NCBI GenBank assembly: GCA_030586155.1
Contig: CP130741.1
Coordinates: forward strand, 310,001-374,000
From: Eubacteriaceae bacterium ES3
Lineage (GTDB): Bacteria > Bacillota > Clostridia > Eubacteriales > Eubacteriaceae
Reading direction: 5' to 3'
DNA length: 64,000 nucleotides
The notes under the pieces were generated by a model. It did no database searches. It worked only from the letters and a program-made list of their open reading frames with translations, and was not told the origin of the DNA. The position numbers were made by a program, and so were the translations under genes. Numbering within the stretch: the stretch's first letter is position 1; each line of letters starts with the position of its first letter. Positions 1-9,574 of the stretch are shown here, one piece after another.

Positions 1-2834
1 TCAATGGATACATCATTAAAATAATACCATCCCTCGCTATTGGTAGTGGTTGTTTTTGGTGTAGAATTTAAAACTACTGTAACGCCGGCGATTGGGTTGC
101 CATTTTCATCCTTTACGGTTCCTTGTATATCCAGCGTTGCTGTGATATCTTCTCTAATCTCCCAGACTGCATAGAGTGTTACATCTTTGGCTGGCATTTT
201 ATAAACTTCACCGAGGAGATACTCTACCGAATTATTACCTGCTACTGTAGACCAGCCAGCAAGAGTGAACAGATCTCTTGAAAATCCTGAACCATCTGAA
301 AGAATTACATTTGAGTCTGTTCTGGCAATGGTATCTGTAATGGTACCCGTCCCGCCGTTCGGATCGTAACTTAATATATATGGATTTGCAGTCCAGACTG
401 CATATAAGGTAATATTTGTTGATGGCATGGACACTGATGCGGCCAGACCAAAATCTTTACCGCTACCATCAGATTTAGTATTCCAGCCCGTTAGGGTATA
501 ACCGTTTCTTGAAAAGCCGCTTCCATTGGATAGGGTAACTGTAGAATCGGTTGCTCCGGTGGTATCGGCAATGAATCCTGTTCCACCAGCATTATTATAG
601 GATATGTGATTGATATTTGCTGTCCACTTTGCCCAGACATCAACGTCTCCGGTAGACCCTTGGGGTATTTGTGTGATTGCATTAGTTAGTTCTGCATCAG
701 TATACCAGCCACCAAAAGTGTAGCCTGTTTTTGATGGATTAACAAAGGTGATGGTAGGGGTTTCGATATAATAGGTCAGAGGATTTGACGGATTGTTGAT
801 TCCGCCGTTTAAATGATATATTATATTATATCCGAATGGTGCCCATATGGCATACAATGTCACATCTACTGGAGGCATCGTAATAGATGAACCTAAGGTA
901 TAGCTTGTCCCACTTCCGTCATCAGATGTATTCCATGAAGCCAGGCTGTATCCAGTTCTTGTAAATCCGTTTCCGTCTGACAGGGCAACTATAGAATCAG
1001 TTGCTCCTGAGGTATCTTCAATAGTACCAGTTCCACCATTGTTGTCATAGGAGATAGTGTTAATATCTGCTGTCCATTTTGCCCAAACCTCCACGTCTCC
1101 GGTTGCCCCCTGAGGGATTTCTGTTATGGGGTTAATTAACTCCGCCTCAGTATACCAACCTTCGAAGATATAACCAGATTTTGAGGCATCTGCAAAGGTA
1201 ATGGTAGGAGTTTCGCTGTTGTAAGCCACAGGGTTTTCAGGGGAGTTTGTCCCGCCATCAAGGTTATAGATAATATTGTATCCCAAAGGAATCCATTTTG
1301 CCCAAACTTCTACATCGCCAGTAGACCCCAAAGGAATTTCAGTAATCGGATTCGTTAAGTCTGGATCGGTATACCATCCACCGAAGGTATACCCTGACTT
1401 TGTTGGGTTTGAAAAGGTGATGGTCGGGCTTTCAATATTATAGCTTCGCGGATTGCGTAGATTATTTTTGCCTGCGTCTAAATTATAGGTTATTGTATAG
1501 TCAGTAGGTGCCCATACTGCATAAAGCACAGTGTTTTCTGAAGGCATAGTAAAGGTCTGGCCAAGTGTATAGTCGACCGTATTAGTTCCTGAGGTCTCTG
1601 ACCAACCTTGAAGTGTATATCCTGTTTTACTGAAACCACTGCCGCTTGAAAGAATAATTTCGGCACCATCACTCGTACGTAAATAATCAAACCCTGTTCC
1701 GGAATTCGGGTGATAAAATAATACTAAATAGTCTGTTCCGACAAAATAACCGCCTTGTGCATCCTCCCAATAGTCTTTGAAATATAAATCTGTCAACCCA
1801 TATGTATTAATCGCACCAGTAAGATTTGGCCCTGAAAGCAATACACCTGGTTCATGATTATGGTCAATATTAGTAAAACCATTTTGATACAAGGAATCAT
1901 TTTCCAGAAATACGGCACTTGTACCAGTAACAGTAATTGAACCGCCGTTTCCATTTCTGCCTGGTCCAATGTCATAAGCAGCAGAATCTCCCTTCGCATA
2001 GACATTTCCGCCAGAAATCACTATATTTCCAGAATTTCCGTTGGAGCCACCGCCGATTCCTGCTGCAAACTCACCTGCATAGGAGGCATATATATTTCCA
2101 CCAGTAATAGTAATACTTCCAGCATCTGAGTTCTCACCACCACCGATTCCTGCAGAGTAATCCCCTCCGGTTGCAACTACATCGCCGCCGCTGATGGTGA
2201 TAATACCACCAGTGGCATTATCGCCACCACCGATTCCTGCGCCTCTAGCTCCTCCAACAGCAACAATCTCTCCACCACTTATACTGATGGTTCCGCTCTG
2301 GCCATTTTCACAACCACCAATTCCAGCTGCATTTTCTCCACCGGATGCAATAATAATGCCACTTTCTATATTGATGGACCCTACTTTTCCGGCCCCTTCA
2401 TTTGTAGATTCTGCACCAATTCCTGCAGATTTATAGCCGCCGGTACAATAAAGCGTTCCATTTCCATTGATGGTCAAAGATGTTCCATCTTCCACCAGAA
2501 CACCGGCATGATTACTGGAAACTTAGGTATTTATCCCCGTCAATGTTAGTTCATTTCCAGAACCTGAAAATGAAAGCGCACAAGCATTAATGCTTGTCAA
2601 ATCGATGGAGACACTGTCCAAAGTCAGATGTGTTCCCGGAGAACATTCGATCATAACGTTTTTTGATCCTGTTAGTGTTACCGTTCCGCTACACTGAATA
2701 ATGTCTCCGTCATTTGCCGCGCTGATATCATAATTGGTATTAACTATAGGTATTGTTGCGGCGGTAACGAATGCCGGCAAAAATGCAAGCAATAGAATGA
2801 ATACCAGGAATCCGGATAACAATTTCTTTTTCAT
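1..2834 (-). pseudogene. Secreted InlB B-repeat surface protein, interrupted by one in-frame stop; runs off the left edge
   Basis: The N-terminus at 2834 follows a good Shine-Dalgarno (AAGGGGG, about 6 bp upstream) and is a typical signal peptide (MKKKLLSGFLVFILL, then hydrophobic to FVTAA). An in-frame TAA lies at 2523-2525, after 103 residues. The same frame is then open without another stop to base 1. The part after the stop has glycine-rich AGIGGG-type repeats (about 1950-2500), then about seven Listeria-Bacteroides (InlB B) repeat units with the signatures GWYT..L.NPIT and VTLYAVW, then a fragment resembling a carboxypeptidase-regulatory-like domain (GTVKDENGNPIAGV). It would act at the cell surface, probably in adhesion or matrix binding; the anchor lies outside the window. 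The stop sits where a Leu codon (TTA) would fit, so this is a recent nonsense mutation, a sequencing error or, less likely, a real 103-residue protein. Confidence 0.8.
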
Positions 2835-3440
2835 ATTGACCCCCTTAAAAAATCATTACATAGTTATCTCATAAGCATTAATCGATTTCAATAGTGATTA
2901 TGGCTGCGTTATCATTATTTTTTGATGATACAGTTTTTCATATATAGCATATATAAGTAGATTAATATTAGAGTTACAACATTGACGATATCCCCAAAAA
3001 TTGCTCGCTATTGTTTTATATCCAATACTAATAAAATAGCTTTTATATAAAGTTGAGCAGCATTTAATAGGAAATACGATTAAAATAATCACACTTTAAT
3101 TTTTATGCCCTTTTTTTGACTGACTAAACAATAAAAGAACATAAAATATTGGTATAAAATCAACATTTTTCAGTTTGAAAAATGATTGATATCACAAAAA
3201 ATTTTATACATTAATAAGCGTGGTTTGATACAGAGTTTTAGCCGATTTCGAATTGAATACTCTATGGCTTTGTCATTTGTTGGTTTTCAAAGCCAACAAC
3301 AAGTATAGATTAGACGGACTGTTTAAAATGATTGTGATTGGATACATAAATATAATAAACTTATCAGTAAGATGACAATGATTTATGCTTCGCTTTGGGA
3401 AGCGTTTATTTATGTTTAAATATGAGAAGAAGGTTTGGGG
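2835..3440. other. AT-rich intergenic region between divergent genes
   Basis: No credible gene is seen here. The stretch is very AT-rich. It contains an inverted repeat TTGTTGG...CCAACAA at 3277-3299 and a small hairpin CGCTT-TGGG-AAGCG near 3393-3406, followed by a T-rich run, just before the FUSC gene. It should hold the promoters of both flanking, divergently read genes. I cannot assign a specific operator. Confidence 0.5.
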
Positions 3441-5342
3441 ATGAATAAAAAGCTTTTAAGAACAACGGTTTTATTTATATTCGTGATGTTGTTTATTGCG
3501 TTTTTTTTAATGGTGTTTGGAAGTGTAAATGTTATTATTGCCATCAGTACAGTCTTTGTGATATTAACATATCTGACAAAAAATATGACAGCAAATCCGG
3601 TAAAAAATCTCTTGAAACTGATGGTGTTTAATGTAGCGATGGGATTGATTGCATATGTTTCGTCACTCAATATTTTTTTTGCGATTCCAATTGATTTTTT
3701 AAGTATCTTTTTGATAGCAAATGCCTTAAGCTACACGATTAATTCACCGATATCCACGCCCTTTAGCTTACAGTATGTGTTCTTAATTTCAGTTCCTGTT
3801 TCTTCGGCAGAATTACCCTTGCGCTTGGCTGCCTTAGCTGCAGGCGCTGTTTGTGTTATGCTTGTTCAATTAGCGGTAAATAAGGATCTGGTCGAGAAAC
3901 AAAGCAGAATAATTTTTCTGGAAATCTGCAGTAATCTCGAAAACAAAATCAGGAATACTATTAATAAGACGAATACTGAAGGTGTTGACCATGAAATAAC
4001 TGGAAAAGTCGGTAAATTAAAGCAAATTATTTATGAGGCAAGAGTTGACAATTACTACTTTACAAAAGAAATTGAAATAAAATTGAATATTGTGGTCGTT
4101 TTGGAGAATTGCTATGACCTGATAAATGAAATTGGAAACGAACCTGAAAAAATTAACTTTCTTGAAGATATATTGACCTTTATGAACGGTTTGAAAATAT
4201 ATTTTGTAGAAGAAGATGTCGACAGACTTGACGAATTAAAAGTTTTGTTCAATAGAAGTTTTCAAAAATACAACTTTACAACGACCAACGATCTGGTATT
4301 GATGAAACTGATTGAGCAATTACAGTGTTTAATGGATTATTTGCATACGACGAAGAATCTTGATCGAATTACCGAAAAGGAGAAGGCAAAAAGTGAAATA
4401 CCAACAAAAAAATTCAAGTCCGTTAAACAATACAAAACAAAGTTGTCAATTGACGCTTTAAGTAGGTCTTACGCTTTTCGATTGGCTTTGGCAATTTCAA
4501 TAGCGACCTTTCTTGTCAATTATTTTAGCTTACAGCATGGTAATTGGATGGTGTTTACCATCTCTTCGTTGACCTACCCCTATTACGAAATGGCGAAACA
4601 AAAAACAGTTAAACGGATTTTGGGAACAATTATTGGTGGAATAATTGTCATTGTGGTTTTTTCGATATTGCAGCTGAAAGATGCGGGAACAGTTGTGATG
4701 ATAATTGCTTTGTTTTTAACAATTTTCTTCATGGATAATTACACATATTCGATGATTTTCTCGACGATCACAGCGATCAGTTCATTTGTGTTAGCTGAGA
4801 ATTCAACAAGTCTGAGCCTTGACAGAATAATTTATGTTGTGATTGGGGGAGTCATTGCGATCGTCTTAAGTAAATTTATTTTGCCTTACCATAAGTCCGA
4901 TACAGAAAAAGATTTAATGAGTATGTATGATGACATCATTGTTGGGTTTTTTAAAGATATTAAAAGTTCAACAAACTATAACGAGGATTTTGAGAATAAA
5001 ATTATTAACTTTATTCTTTTCGCTAGTATGATTGAGGATAAACTATCGGTAATGGCCAAGGATTCCAATGGTGAAGAGATCCGGTCATTTATTAAAATCA
5101 GACATCAATTGACGCTAGATATTTATAATGAATATCTTTGGTTGCTAAAAAATAAAAATTGTATCGAGGCGTATAGAGATATTCATTATAAAATCATTCG
5201 AAACGACAGTTATTTGGATCCTGAGAAGGATGAACAGTTAGTTGCCGAGATTGTTAGTACAAACACATTTAAAAATAAGGTGGTTATTTGGGAGAGCATC
5301 CAAGTATTAAGAACAATGAAACAATTGAGTTTGGTTAAATAA
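3441..5342 (+). CDS. FUSC-family integral membrane protein (aromatic acid exporter-like)
   Basis: About 633 residues arranged as two membrane blocks around a soluble region. The first block covers roughly residues 5-150 (several hydrophobic helices). A charged helical segment spans about 150-340, and the second block about 345-480 contains YAFRLALAISIATFLVN and GNWMVFTISSL, the recognisable FUSC-type core, followed by a cytoplasmic C-terminal tail. FUSC proteins are linked to export of aromatic acids or fusaric acid; the substrate here is unknown. I prefer the ATG at 3441 over the TTG at 3435 because AAGAAGG then lies 7 bp upstream. It stands alone with a terminator behind it. Confidence 0.75.
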   Translation: MNKKLLRTTVLFIFVMLFIAFFLMVFGSVNVIIAISTVFVILTYLTKNMTANPVKNLLKLMVFNVAMGLIAYVSSLNIFFAIPIDFLSIFLIANALSYTINSPISTPFSLQYVFLISVPVSSAELPLRLAALAAGAVCVMLVQLAVNKDLVEKQSRIIFLEICSNLENKIRNTINKTNTEGVDHEITGKVGKLKQIIYEARVDNYYFTKEIEIKLNIVVVLENCYDLINEIGNEPEKINFLEDILTFMNGLKIYFVEEDVDRLDELKVLFNRSFQKYNFTTTNDLVLMKLIEQLQCLMDYLHTTKNLDRITEKEKAKSEIPTKKFKSVKQYKTKLSIDALSRSYAFRLALAISIATFLVNYFSLQHGNWMVFTISSLTYPYYEMAKQKTVKRILGTIIGGIIVIVVFSILQLKDAGTVVMIIALFLTIFFMDNYTYSMIFSTITAISSFVLAENSTSLSLDRIIYVVIGGVIAIVLSKFILPYHKSDTEKDLMSMYDDIIVGFFKDIKSSTNYNEDFENKIINFILFASMIEDKLSVMAKDSNGEEIRSFIKIRHQLTLDIYNEYLWLLKNKNCIEAYRDIHYKIIRNDSYLDPEKDEQLVAEIVSTNTFKNKVVIWESIQVLRTMKQLSLVK

Positions 5343-5415
5343 TAAGCGGGTCTATAGTAATCTATCAATGATCCGTGTATATTAATGCTCTTGTCAGAAA
5401 ATATACCGACACCTG

Positions 5416-5444
5416 CCCGCTGTGATTATGGCGGGTTTTTTCAA
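5416..5444 (+). terminator. Intrinsic terminator after the FUSC gene
   Basis: Stem CCCGC/GCGGG (5416-5420 and 5431-5435) with a 10-base loop, followed by six T. The stem is short, so efficiency may be modest. Confidence 0.6.
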
Positions 5445-5542
5445 TTTAAAATGTCGGGTGTATAGGATAACGAAAACAGAACAGAAAAAAGGTATTAATA
5501 CTAAAAGCTTTGTTCAAAGAAATTTTATTGAGGATTAGAAGT

Positions 5543-5935
5543 ATGTTCAAACCACTTGAGGGTATTAAAGTAATAGATCTGTGTTTAGCCGGAGCAGGGC
5601 CGTCCTGTACCATAATTTTGACTGAATATGGGGCTGATGATATTTGGATCGAGCCGTTGACCGGAGCCTCGACTCGAGATGTTTTTAAATATGACTTTTA
5701 CACAACCGGAAAACGGGCCATTACGCTTGATTTAAAAACACCGGAAGGAAAGGAAGTCATCTATCGACTTATAAAGGACGAAGATGTCTTTGTTTCTAAC
5801 TATCGGCCAGCTGCGATTGAACGTCTGGGCCTTGATTATGAGACGCTGAAAGAGCTCAACCCTAAACTGATTTATGCGACAATTTCCGGCTTTGGAGAAG
5901 AAGGATCAATAAATAGTCAGAAAACTGGTGTTTAG
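5543..5935 (+). pseudogene. CaiB/BaiF (family III) CoA-transferase, N-terminal fragment only
   Basis: The frame from ATG 5543 starts as a normal family III CoA-transferase: MFKPLEGIKVIDL, then TLDLKTPEGKEVIYRL, FVSNYRPAAIERLGLDY and LIYATISGFGEEG. It stops after about 130 residues, whereas the family is about 400. The last residues (INSQKTGV) no longer fit the family, and no remaining domain follows in any frame before 6345. The catalytic Asp of this family lies further along and is missing. I therefore call it a remnant created by deletion or rearrangement. The start is chosen at the ATG that matches the family N-terminus rather than at an upstream TTG at 5510. Confidence 0.8.
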
Positions 5936-5981
5936 GTGACTAAATTTCTAATTAAAAAGAATAGCGACTTAAAAGGTATTT

Positions 5982-6009
5982 ACCTGTTACGTTTGTAGCA
6001 GGTTTTTTT
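5982..6009 (+). terminator. Intrinsic terminator behind the CoA-transferase remnant
   Basis: Stem ACCTG/CAGGT (5982-5986 and 5999-6003) followed by a run of T. Confidence 0.55.
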
Positions 6010-6344
6010 AAAGTTAAACATTAGCGGCACAGTTGATATAAGCAGTTAGATGTCTCATTGACATGGGTGAAGAATTATTTCACCGCAATAAATCATAATC
6101 TTATGACAAGATAATACAATTTTAAACAAATAGTATCAGGATTGGTCAATAAGCTGTCAGGATAGAGCAATATTATCTTGATGGATTATCATATAATTAA
6201 GGCAAATAAGGGTATGCATAACAAAGAGCGGTGTAAGCAAAACATCCGAATAGACGAGGTTTTGAGAGCAGAATACGAAAAACCTGCTAGAATAAGGCCT
6301 TTTGTGATTTTATATGATTAAAAAGAAATTTGGGGGGAAACGGT
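6010..6344 (+). other. Intergenic leader upstream of the GlcG-like gene
   Basis: No gene is seen. It contains an inverted repeat GGTGAA-N7-TTCACC at 6066-6084, a possible operator, and a TATAAT at 6192-6197 without a convincing -35 box. It is the likely control region of the two genes that follow, possibly a target of the PocR/AraC regulator encoded at 8170; that link is inference. Confidence 0.35.
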
Positions 6345-6773
6345 ATGAAAAAAGTTAACGACAAAAAAGAACTGACACTGGAAGTGGTAAAGAAAATGGC
6401 AGAGGCAGTAGAATATGTTGCTGCCAGTTTAAATGTTCCGGTTATTTTCGCTGCTGTTGATTCTGGTGCTAACCTGATGCTGATGCATCGTATGGAAGGC
6501 GCTTTTATAACGAGTGTTGATATTGCCATTAATAAAGCTTTTACTTCGGCAGCTTTAAAAATTGGCACCCACGAAGTGGCACCGCTGGTACAGCCGGGTG
6601 AAAGTCTTTATGGTCTACAGTTATCCAACAACAGCAGAATCGTTCCTTTTGGCGGAGGTTTCCCGATTATCGTTGATGGAGAAGTAGTTGGCGCGGTTGG
6701 CGTCAGCGGCGGTACCGTTGAAGAAGATATGGCCATTGCCCAGGCTGCTGTTGAATTATTTAATGCCTGCTAA
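6345..6773 (+). CDS. GlcG/HbpS-like (PduO C-terminal-type) protein
   Basis: 142 residues of the GlcG/HbpS family. Visible hallmarks are the N-terminal helix LTLEVVKKMAEAVEYVAA, the strand PVIFAAVDSGANLMLMHRME, the SVDIAINKAFTSAAL helix and the C-terminal glycine-rich segment VPFGGGFPIIVDGEVVGAVGVSGG. Members bind haem or corrinoid-like ligands or occur as small partners in diol and glycolate metabolism; the ligand cannot be read from the sequence. The ATG at 6345 follows a GGGGGG Shine-Dalgarno at 6332-6337. It lies 26 bp before the alcohol dehydrogenase gene and is probably co-transcribed with it, which points to a role in alcohol/aldehyde metabolism. Confidence 0.75.
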   Translation: MKKVNDKKELTLEVVKKMAEAVEYVAASLNVPVIFAAVDSGANLMLMHRMEGAFITSVDIAINKAFTSAALKIGTHEVAPLVQPGESLYGLQLSNNSRIVPFGGGFPIIVDGEVVGAVGVSGGTVEEDMAIAQAAVELFNAC

Positions 6774-6799
6774 TTAGCTGCTTATAAGGAGAGGATGAA

Positions 6800-7957
6800 A
6801 TGAGAATGTACGATTATTTAGTACCAAGCGTAAACTTTATGGGTGCCGGATGTGTGAGTAAAGTTGGTGAACGGTGTAAAATTCTTGGCGGTAAGAAAGC
6901 ATTGATCGTAACAGATTCCTTTTTAAAGAATATGGAGGGCGGCGCCGTAGAAGTAACTGTTAAATCCTTGGAAGAAGCGGGTATTGAGGTTGCTTATTTT
7001 GATGGTGTGGTTCCTAACCCCAAAGATATTACGGTGAAGATGGGACTGGAAGTATATAATACTGAAAACTGTGACATGATCGTTACCGTTGGAGGGGGGT
7101 CTGCCCATGATTGCGGTAAAGGAATCGGTATTATGGCAACTCATGAAGGGGATTTATATTCTTATGCCGGTATTGAAACCCTGACCAATCCGTTGCCCCC
7201 AATTGTTGCTATTAACACAACTGCCGGAACAGCCAGTGAAGTCACCAGACATTGCGTGATTACAAATACCGAAAAGAAAGTCAAGTTTGTTATCGTCAGC
7301 TGGAGGAATCTGCCAATGGCATCATTTAATGATCCCATGCTGATGTTAAAAATTCCTGCTGCTTTAACAGCTGCTACGGGAATGGATGCTCTAACTCATT
7401 CGATTGAATCATATGTGTCAAAAGATGCCAATCCAGTGACCGATGCAGCAGCTATCCAGTCGATCAAATTAATATCTCAGAATTTAAGACAGGCTGTTGC
7501 TATGGGTGATAACCTGGTAGCCAGAGAAAATATGGCTTATGCGTCACTGCTGGCAGGGATGGCCTTTAACAATGCGAATTTAGGATATGTGCACGCCATG
7601 GCACATCAGCTGGGTGGATTATACGATATGCCTCACGGTGTTGCCAACGCCATGCTTTTACCTCACGTAGAAAAGTATAACCTGATTTCAAATCCGCAGA
7701 AATTTGCCGATATTGCAGAATTTATGGGTGAAAATATTGCTGGCTTATCGATTATGGAAGCAGCGGAAAAAGCAATTGATGCAATGGTAAGACTTTCACA
7801 GGATGTGGGCATTCCGGCTACACTAAGAGAGATGGGTGTAAAGGAAGATGATTTTGAAAAAATGGCCTTTATGGCCTTAAAAGACGGTAACGCTTTTAGT
7901 AACCCGAGAAAAGGTAATGAACAGGATATCATCAATATATTTAAAGCCGCTTATTAA
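6800..7957 (+). CDS. Iron-containing alcohol dehydrogenase, DhaT (1,3-propanediol dehydrogenase)-like
   Basis: 385 residues, the usual length for group III (Fe-dependent) alcohol dehydrogenases. The N-terminal NAD(P)-binding half has VTVGGGSAHDCGKGIGI (about residue 95-110) and INTTAGTASEVTRHCVI. The C-terminal metal-binding half has GMDALTHSIESY and GYVHAMAHQLGGLYDMPHG, which supply the Asp and three His metal ligands. The nearest described types are 1,3-propanediol and methanol dehydrogenases; the enzyme would interconvert an aldehyde and a primary alcohol or diol in the cytoplasm. AGGAGAGG lies directly upstream. Downstream is a strong terminator and then a PocR-type regulator, as expected for a small diol/glycerol unit. 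The exact substrate is not readable. Confidence 0.85.
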   Translation: MRMYDYLVPSVNFMGAGCVSKVGERCKILGGKKALIVTDSFLKNMEGGAVEVTVKSLEEAGIEVAYFDGVVPNPKDITVKMGLEVYNTENCDMIVTVGGGSAHDCGKGIGIMATHEGDLYSYAGIETLTNPLPPIVAINTTAGTASEVTRHCVITNTEKKVKFVIVSWRNLPMASFNDPMLMLKIPAALTAATGMDALTHSIESYVSKDANPVTDAAAIQSIKLISQNLRQAVAMGDNLVARENMAYASLLAGMAFNNANLGYVHAMAHQLGGLYDMPHGVANAMLLPHVEKYNLISNPQKFADIAEFMGENIAGLSIMEAAEKAIDAMVRLSQDVGIPATLREMGVKEDDFEKMAFMALKDGNAFSNPRKGNEQDIINIFKAAY

Positions 7958-8001
7958 ACCGATTCTGTGATAGATAAAAGTTAATATTTTCTTATTTAGA
8001 T

Positions 8002-8053
8002 ACAGTTGTTTTTATCCCGGTCGTTTAAAACGGATGAAAATAGCTGTTTTTTT
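8002..8053 (+). terminator. Strong intrinsic terminator after the alcohol dehydrogenase
   Basis: Long stem of about 16 pairs with G-U wobbles (ACAGTTGTTTTTATCC at 8002-8017 against GGATGAAAATAGCTGT at 8032-8047), followed by seven T. Confidence 0.75.
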
Positions 8054-8169
8054 CAATTTGTCGTGGGAACAAAATTACAAATTCAAAAAAAACGGTTGAT
8101 TTCTTTACTTAACGACATTATAGTATAGTTAAGTTTTTTACAAAATTTAGATGGAAGGTTAAAGGTGAG

Positions 8170-9237
8170 ATGAATAAATTACAGGATATATTTGACATGG
8201 CACGGTTTGAAGAATTTCAGGATGACATTGCAGAAACGACCGGACTGGCAATTATTACTGTGGATTATAAAGGTGAACCTGTCACTCATCATAGCCGATG
8301 CAGCGATTTTTGTAAATTGGTTCGCAAAAATAATCATTTAAATGAATGTTGCAGGAGTTGTGATTCCAGAGGCGGAATCGAAGCAGCCAGAACCGGTAAG
8401 CCCTATATTTATCGATGTCATATGGGTATTGTCGATCTGGCTTTTCCAATTATCGTAGACGATCACTATTTGGGCGCTTTAATGGCCGGTCAGGTTTTAA
8501 CCGAAAAAGAGAAACTGTTAGAATTAGAAACAATTGGATACAGTAGGCTTGAAATGAAAGAAAAGCTCAATTATAGAGAAACTTATCATGATCTGCAGTT
8601 CATACCATATAAGAAATTTAATGCAATTTCCCGGATGATTAATCACATGAATAAGCATATTGTTAATGAAAAGACCTTTCGAATTGATAGGAAAAAAGAA
8701 AAGTTTAGCCGGGTAACCCACAAAAATCCTGCCGTGACTGAAAGATTAACGAAAGATAAAGGGGGAATTCAAGATCATTTTCGAGTTAGTAAAAAGATGG
8801 AACCTCCTTTTAGAGAGGAAGGAGCAGAAATTTCTGAACTAATACATCAGCCGCTTAAAAGTACAAGTTCTGCAAACAAAAATGAGTTCGTTTATTTTAG
8901 GATAGCAGGACTGAATAGTAAAATTTTGGAGCCTGCAATTCATTATATTGACAGTCATTATAAAGAAAATATATCTCTTGAAAAAATTGCCGCAATTTCA
9001 AATGTTAGTCCCTATTATTTTAGCCGATTGTTTAAAAAAGAGAGTGGTGTGAATTTTTCTGTTTACCAAAAGCTTCAAAAAATAGAAAAGGGCAAAGAAA
9101 TGCTTAGAAAGACTGATTTATCAATTGAGAATATTGCGTCTAAACTAGGTTATTATGAATCAGGCTATTTTACAAGAGTTTTTAAAAAATCTGAGGGGGT
9201 TACGCCGTCAGTATATCGAAAAAAAGTGAAAGATTAA
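8170..9237 (+). CDS. AraC-family regulator with N-terminal PocR sensory domain
   Basis: 355 residues. Residues about 5-165 form a PocR domain: the cysteine pattern CSDFCKLVRKN...CCRSCDSRGG and the stretch YRCHMGIVDLAFPIIV are typical. A variable linker follows, then an AraC double helix-turn-helix at about 255-353 (ISLEKIAAISNVSPYYFSRL, then IENIASKLGYYESGYFTRVF). PocR senses propanediol or related compounds and activates pdu/cob genes in enterobacteria. Here it lies just downstream of the GlcG-like and DhaT-like genes, so it plausibly controls them; this is inference. Its start ATG at 8170 has GGTGAG close upstream, and it carries its own terminator. Confidence 0.85.
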   Translation: MNKLQDIFDMARFEEFQDDIAETTGLAIITVDYKGEPVTHHSRCSDFCKLVRKNNHLNECCRSCDSRGGIEAARTGKPYIYRCHMGIVDLAFPIIVDDHYLGALMAGQVLTEKEKLLELETIGYSRLEMKEKLNYRETYHDLQFIPYKKFNAISRMINHMNKHIVNEKTFRIDRKKEKFSRVTHKNPAVTERLTKDKGGIQDHFRVSKKMEPPFREEGAEISELIHQPLKSTSSANKNEFVYFRIAGLNSKILEPAIHYIDSHYKENISLEKIAAISNVSPYYFSRLFKKESGVNFSVYQKLQKIEKGKEMLRKTDLSIENIASKLGYYESGYFTRVFKKSEGVTPSVYRKKVKD

Positions 9238-9246
9238 AATAAATGC

Positions 9247-9292
9247 AAAAACACTGTATAAAGGAAAACCTGCCTTTGCCAGTGTTTTTTTG
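9247..9292 (+). terminator. Intrinsic terminator after the PocR/AraC regulator
   Basis: Outer stem ACACTG/CAGTGT (9251-9256 and 9280-9285) with an inner AAGG/CCTT stem, followed by a run of T. Confidence 0.7.
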
Positions 9293-9574
9293 TATAAAGT
9301 TTTGCTGAAAGCACTTATTTTTACAAGGAAGTTACAAAATAGCATAGTGCAGATTATTGGTAAACCTGCTATACTAAGTGTATTGAAAAAGACACACTGT
9401 TAATCTAACTTTGTTTTATATTAGCATGTAATGGATGATTTTTGCAATAATTAAATAACAGTGAGATCGAAAAAAATTTACGATAAACAATGAATGAACT
9501 TGAAAAATTGAGGAAATATCAATTTTAAGGCATGATTCATCTTTTGAAGTTGGTTTAAAAGTGGAGGTATAGAT

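Noticed and set aside
2194-2436. Proline-rich plus-strand frame of 80 codons
   Set aside because: Antisense shadow of the glycine-rich repeats of the minus-strand surface protein.
2898-3092. 64-codon minus-strand frame in AT-rich DNA
   Set aside because: No ribosome site, no recognisable sequence, composition as expected for chance.
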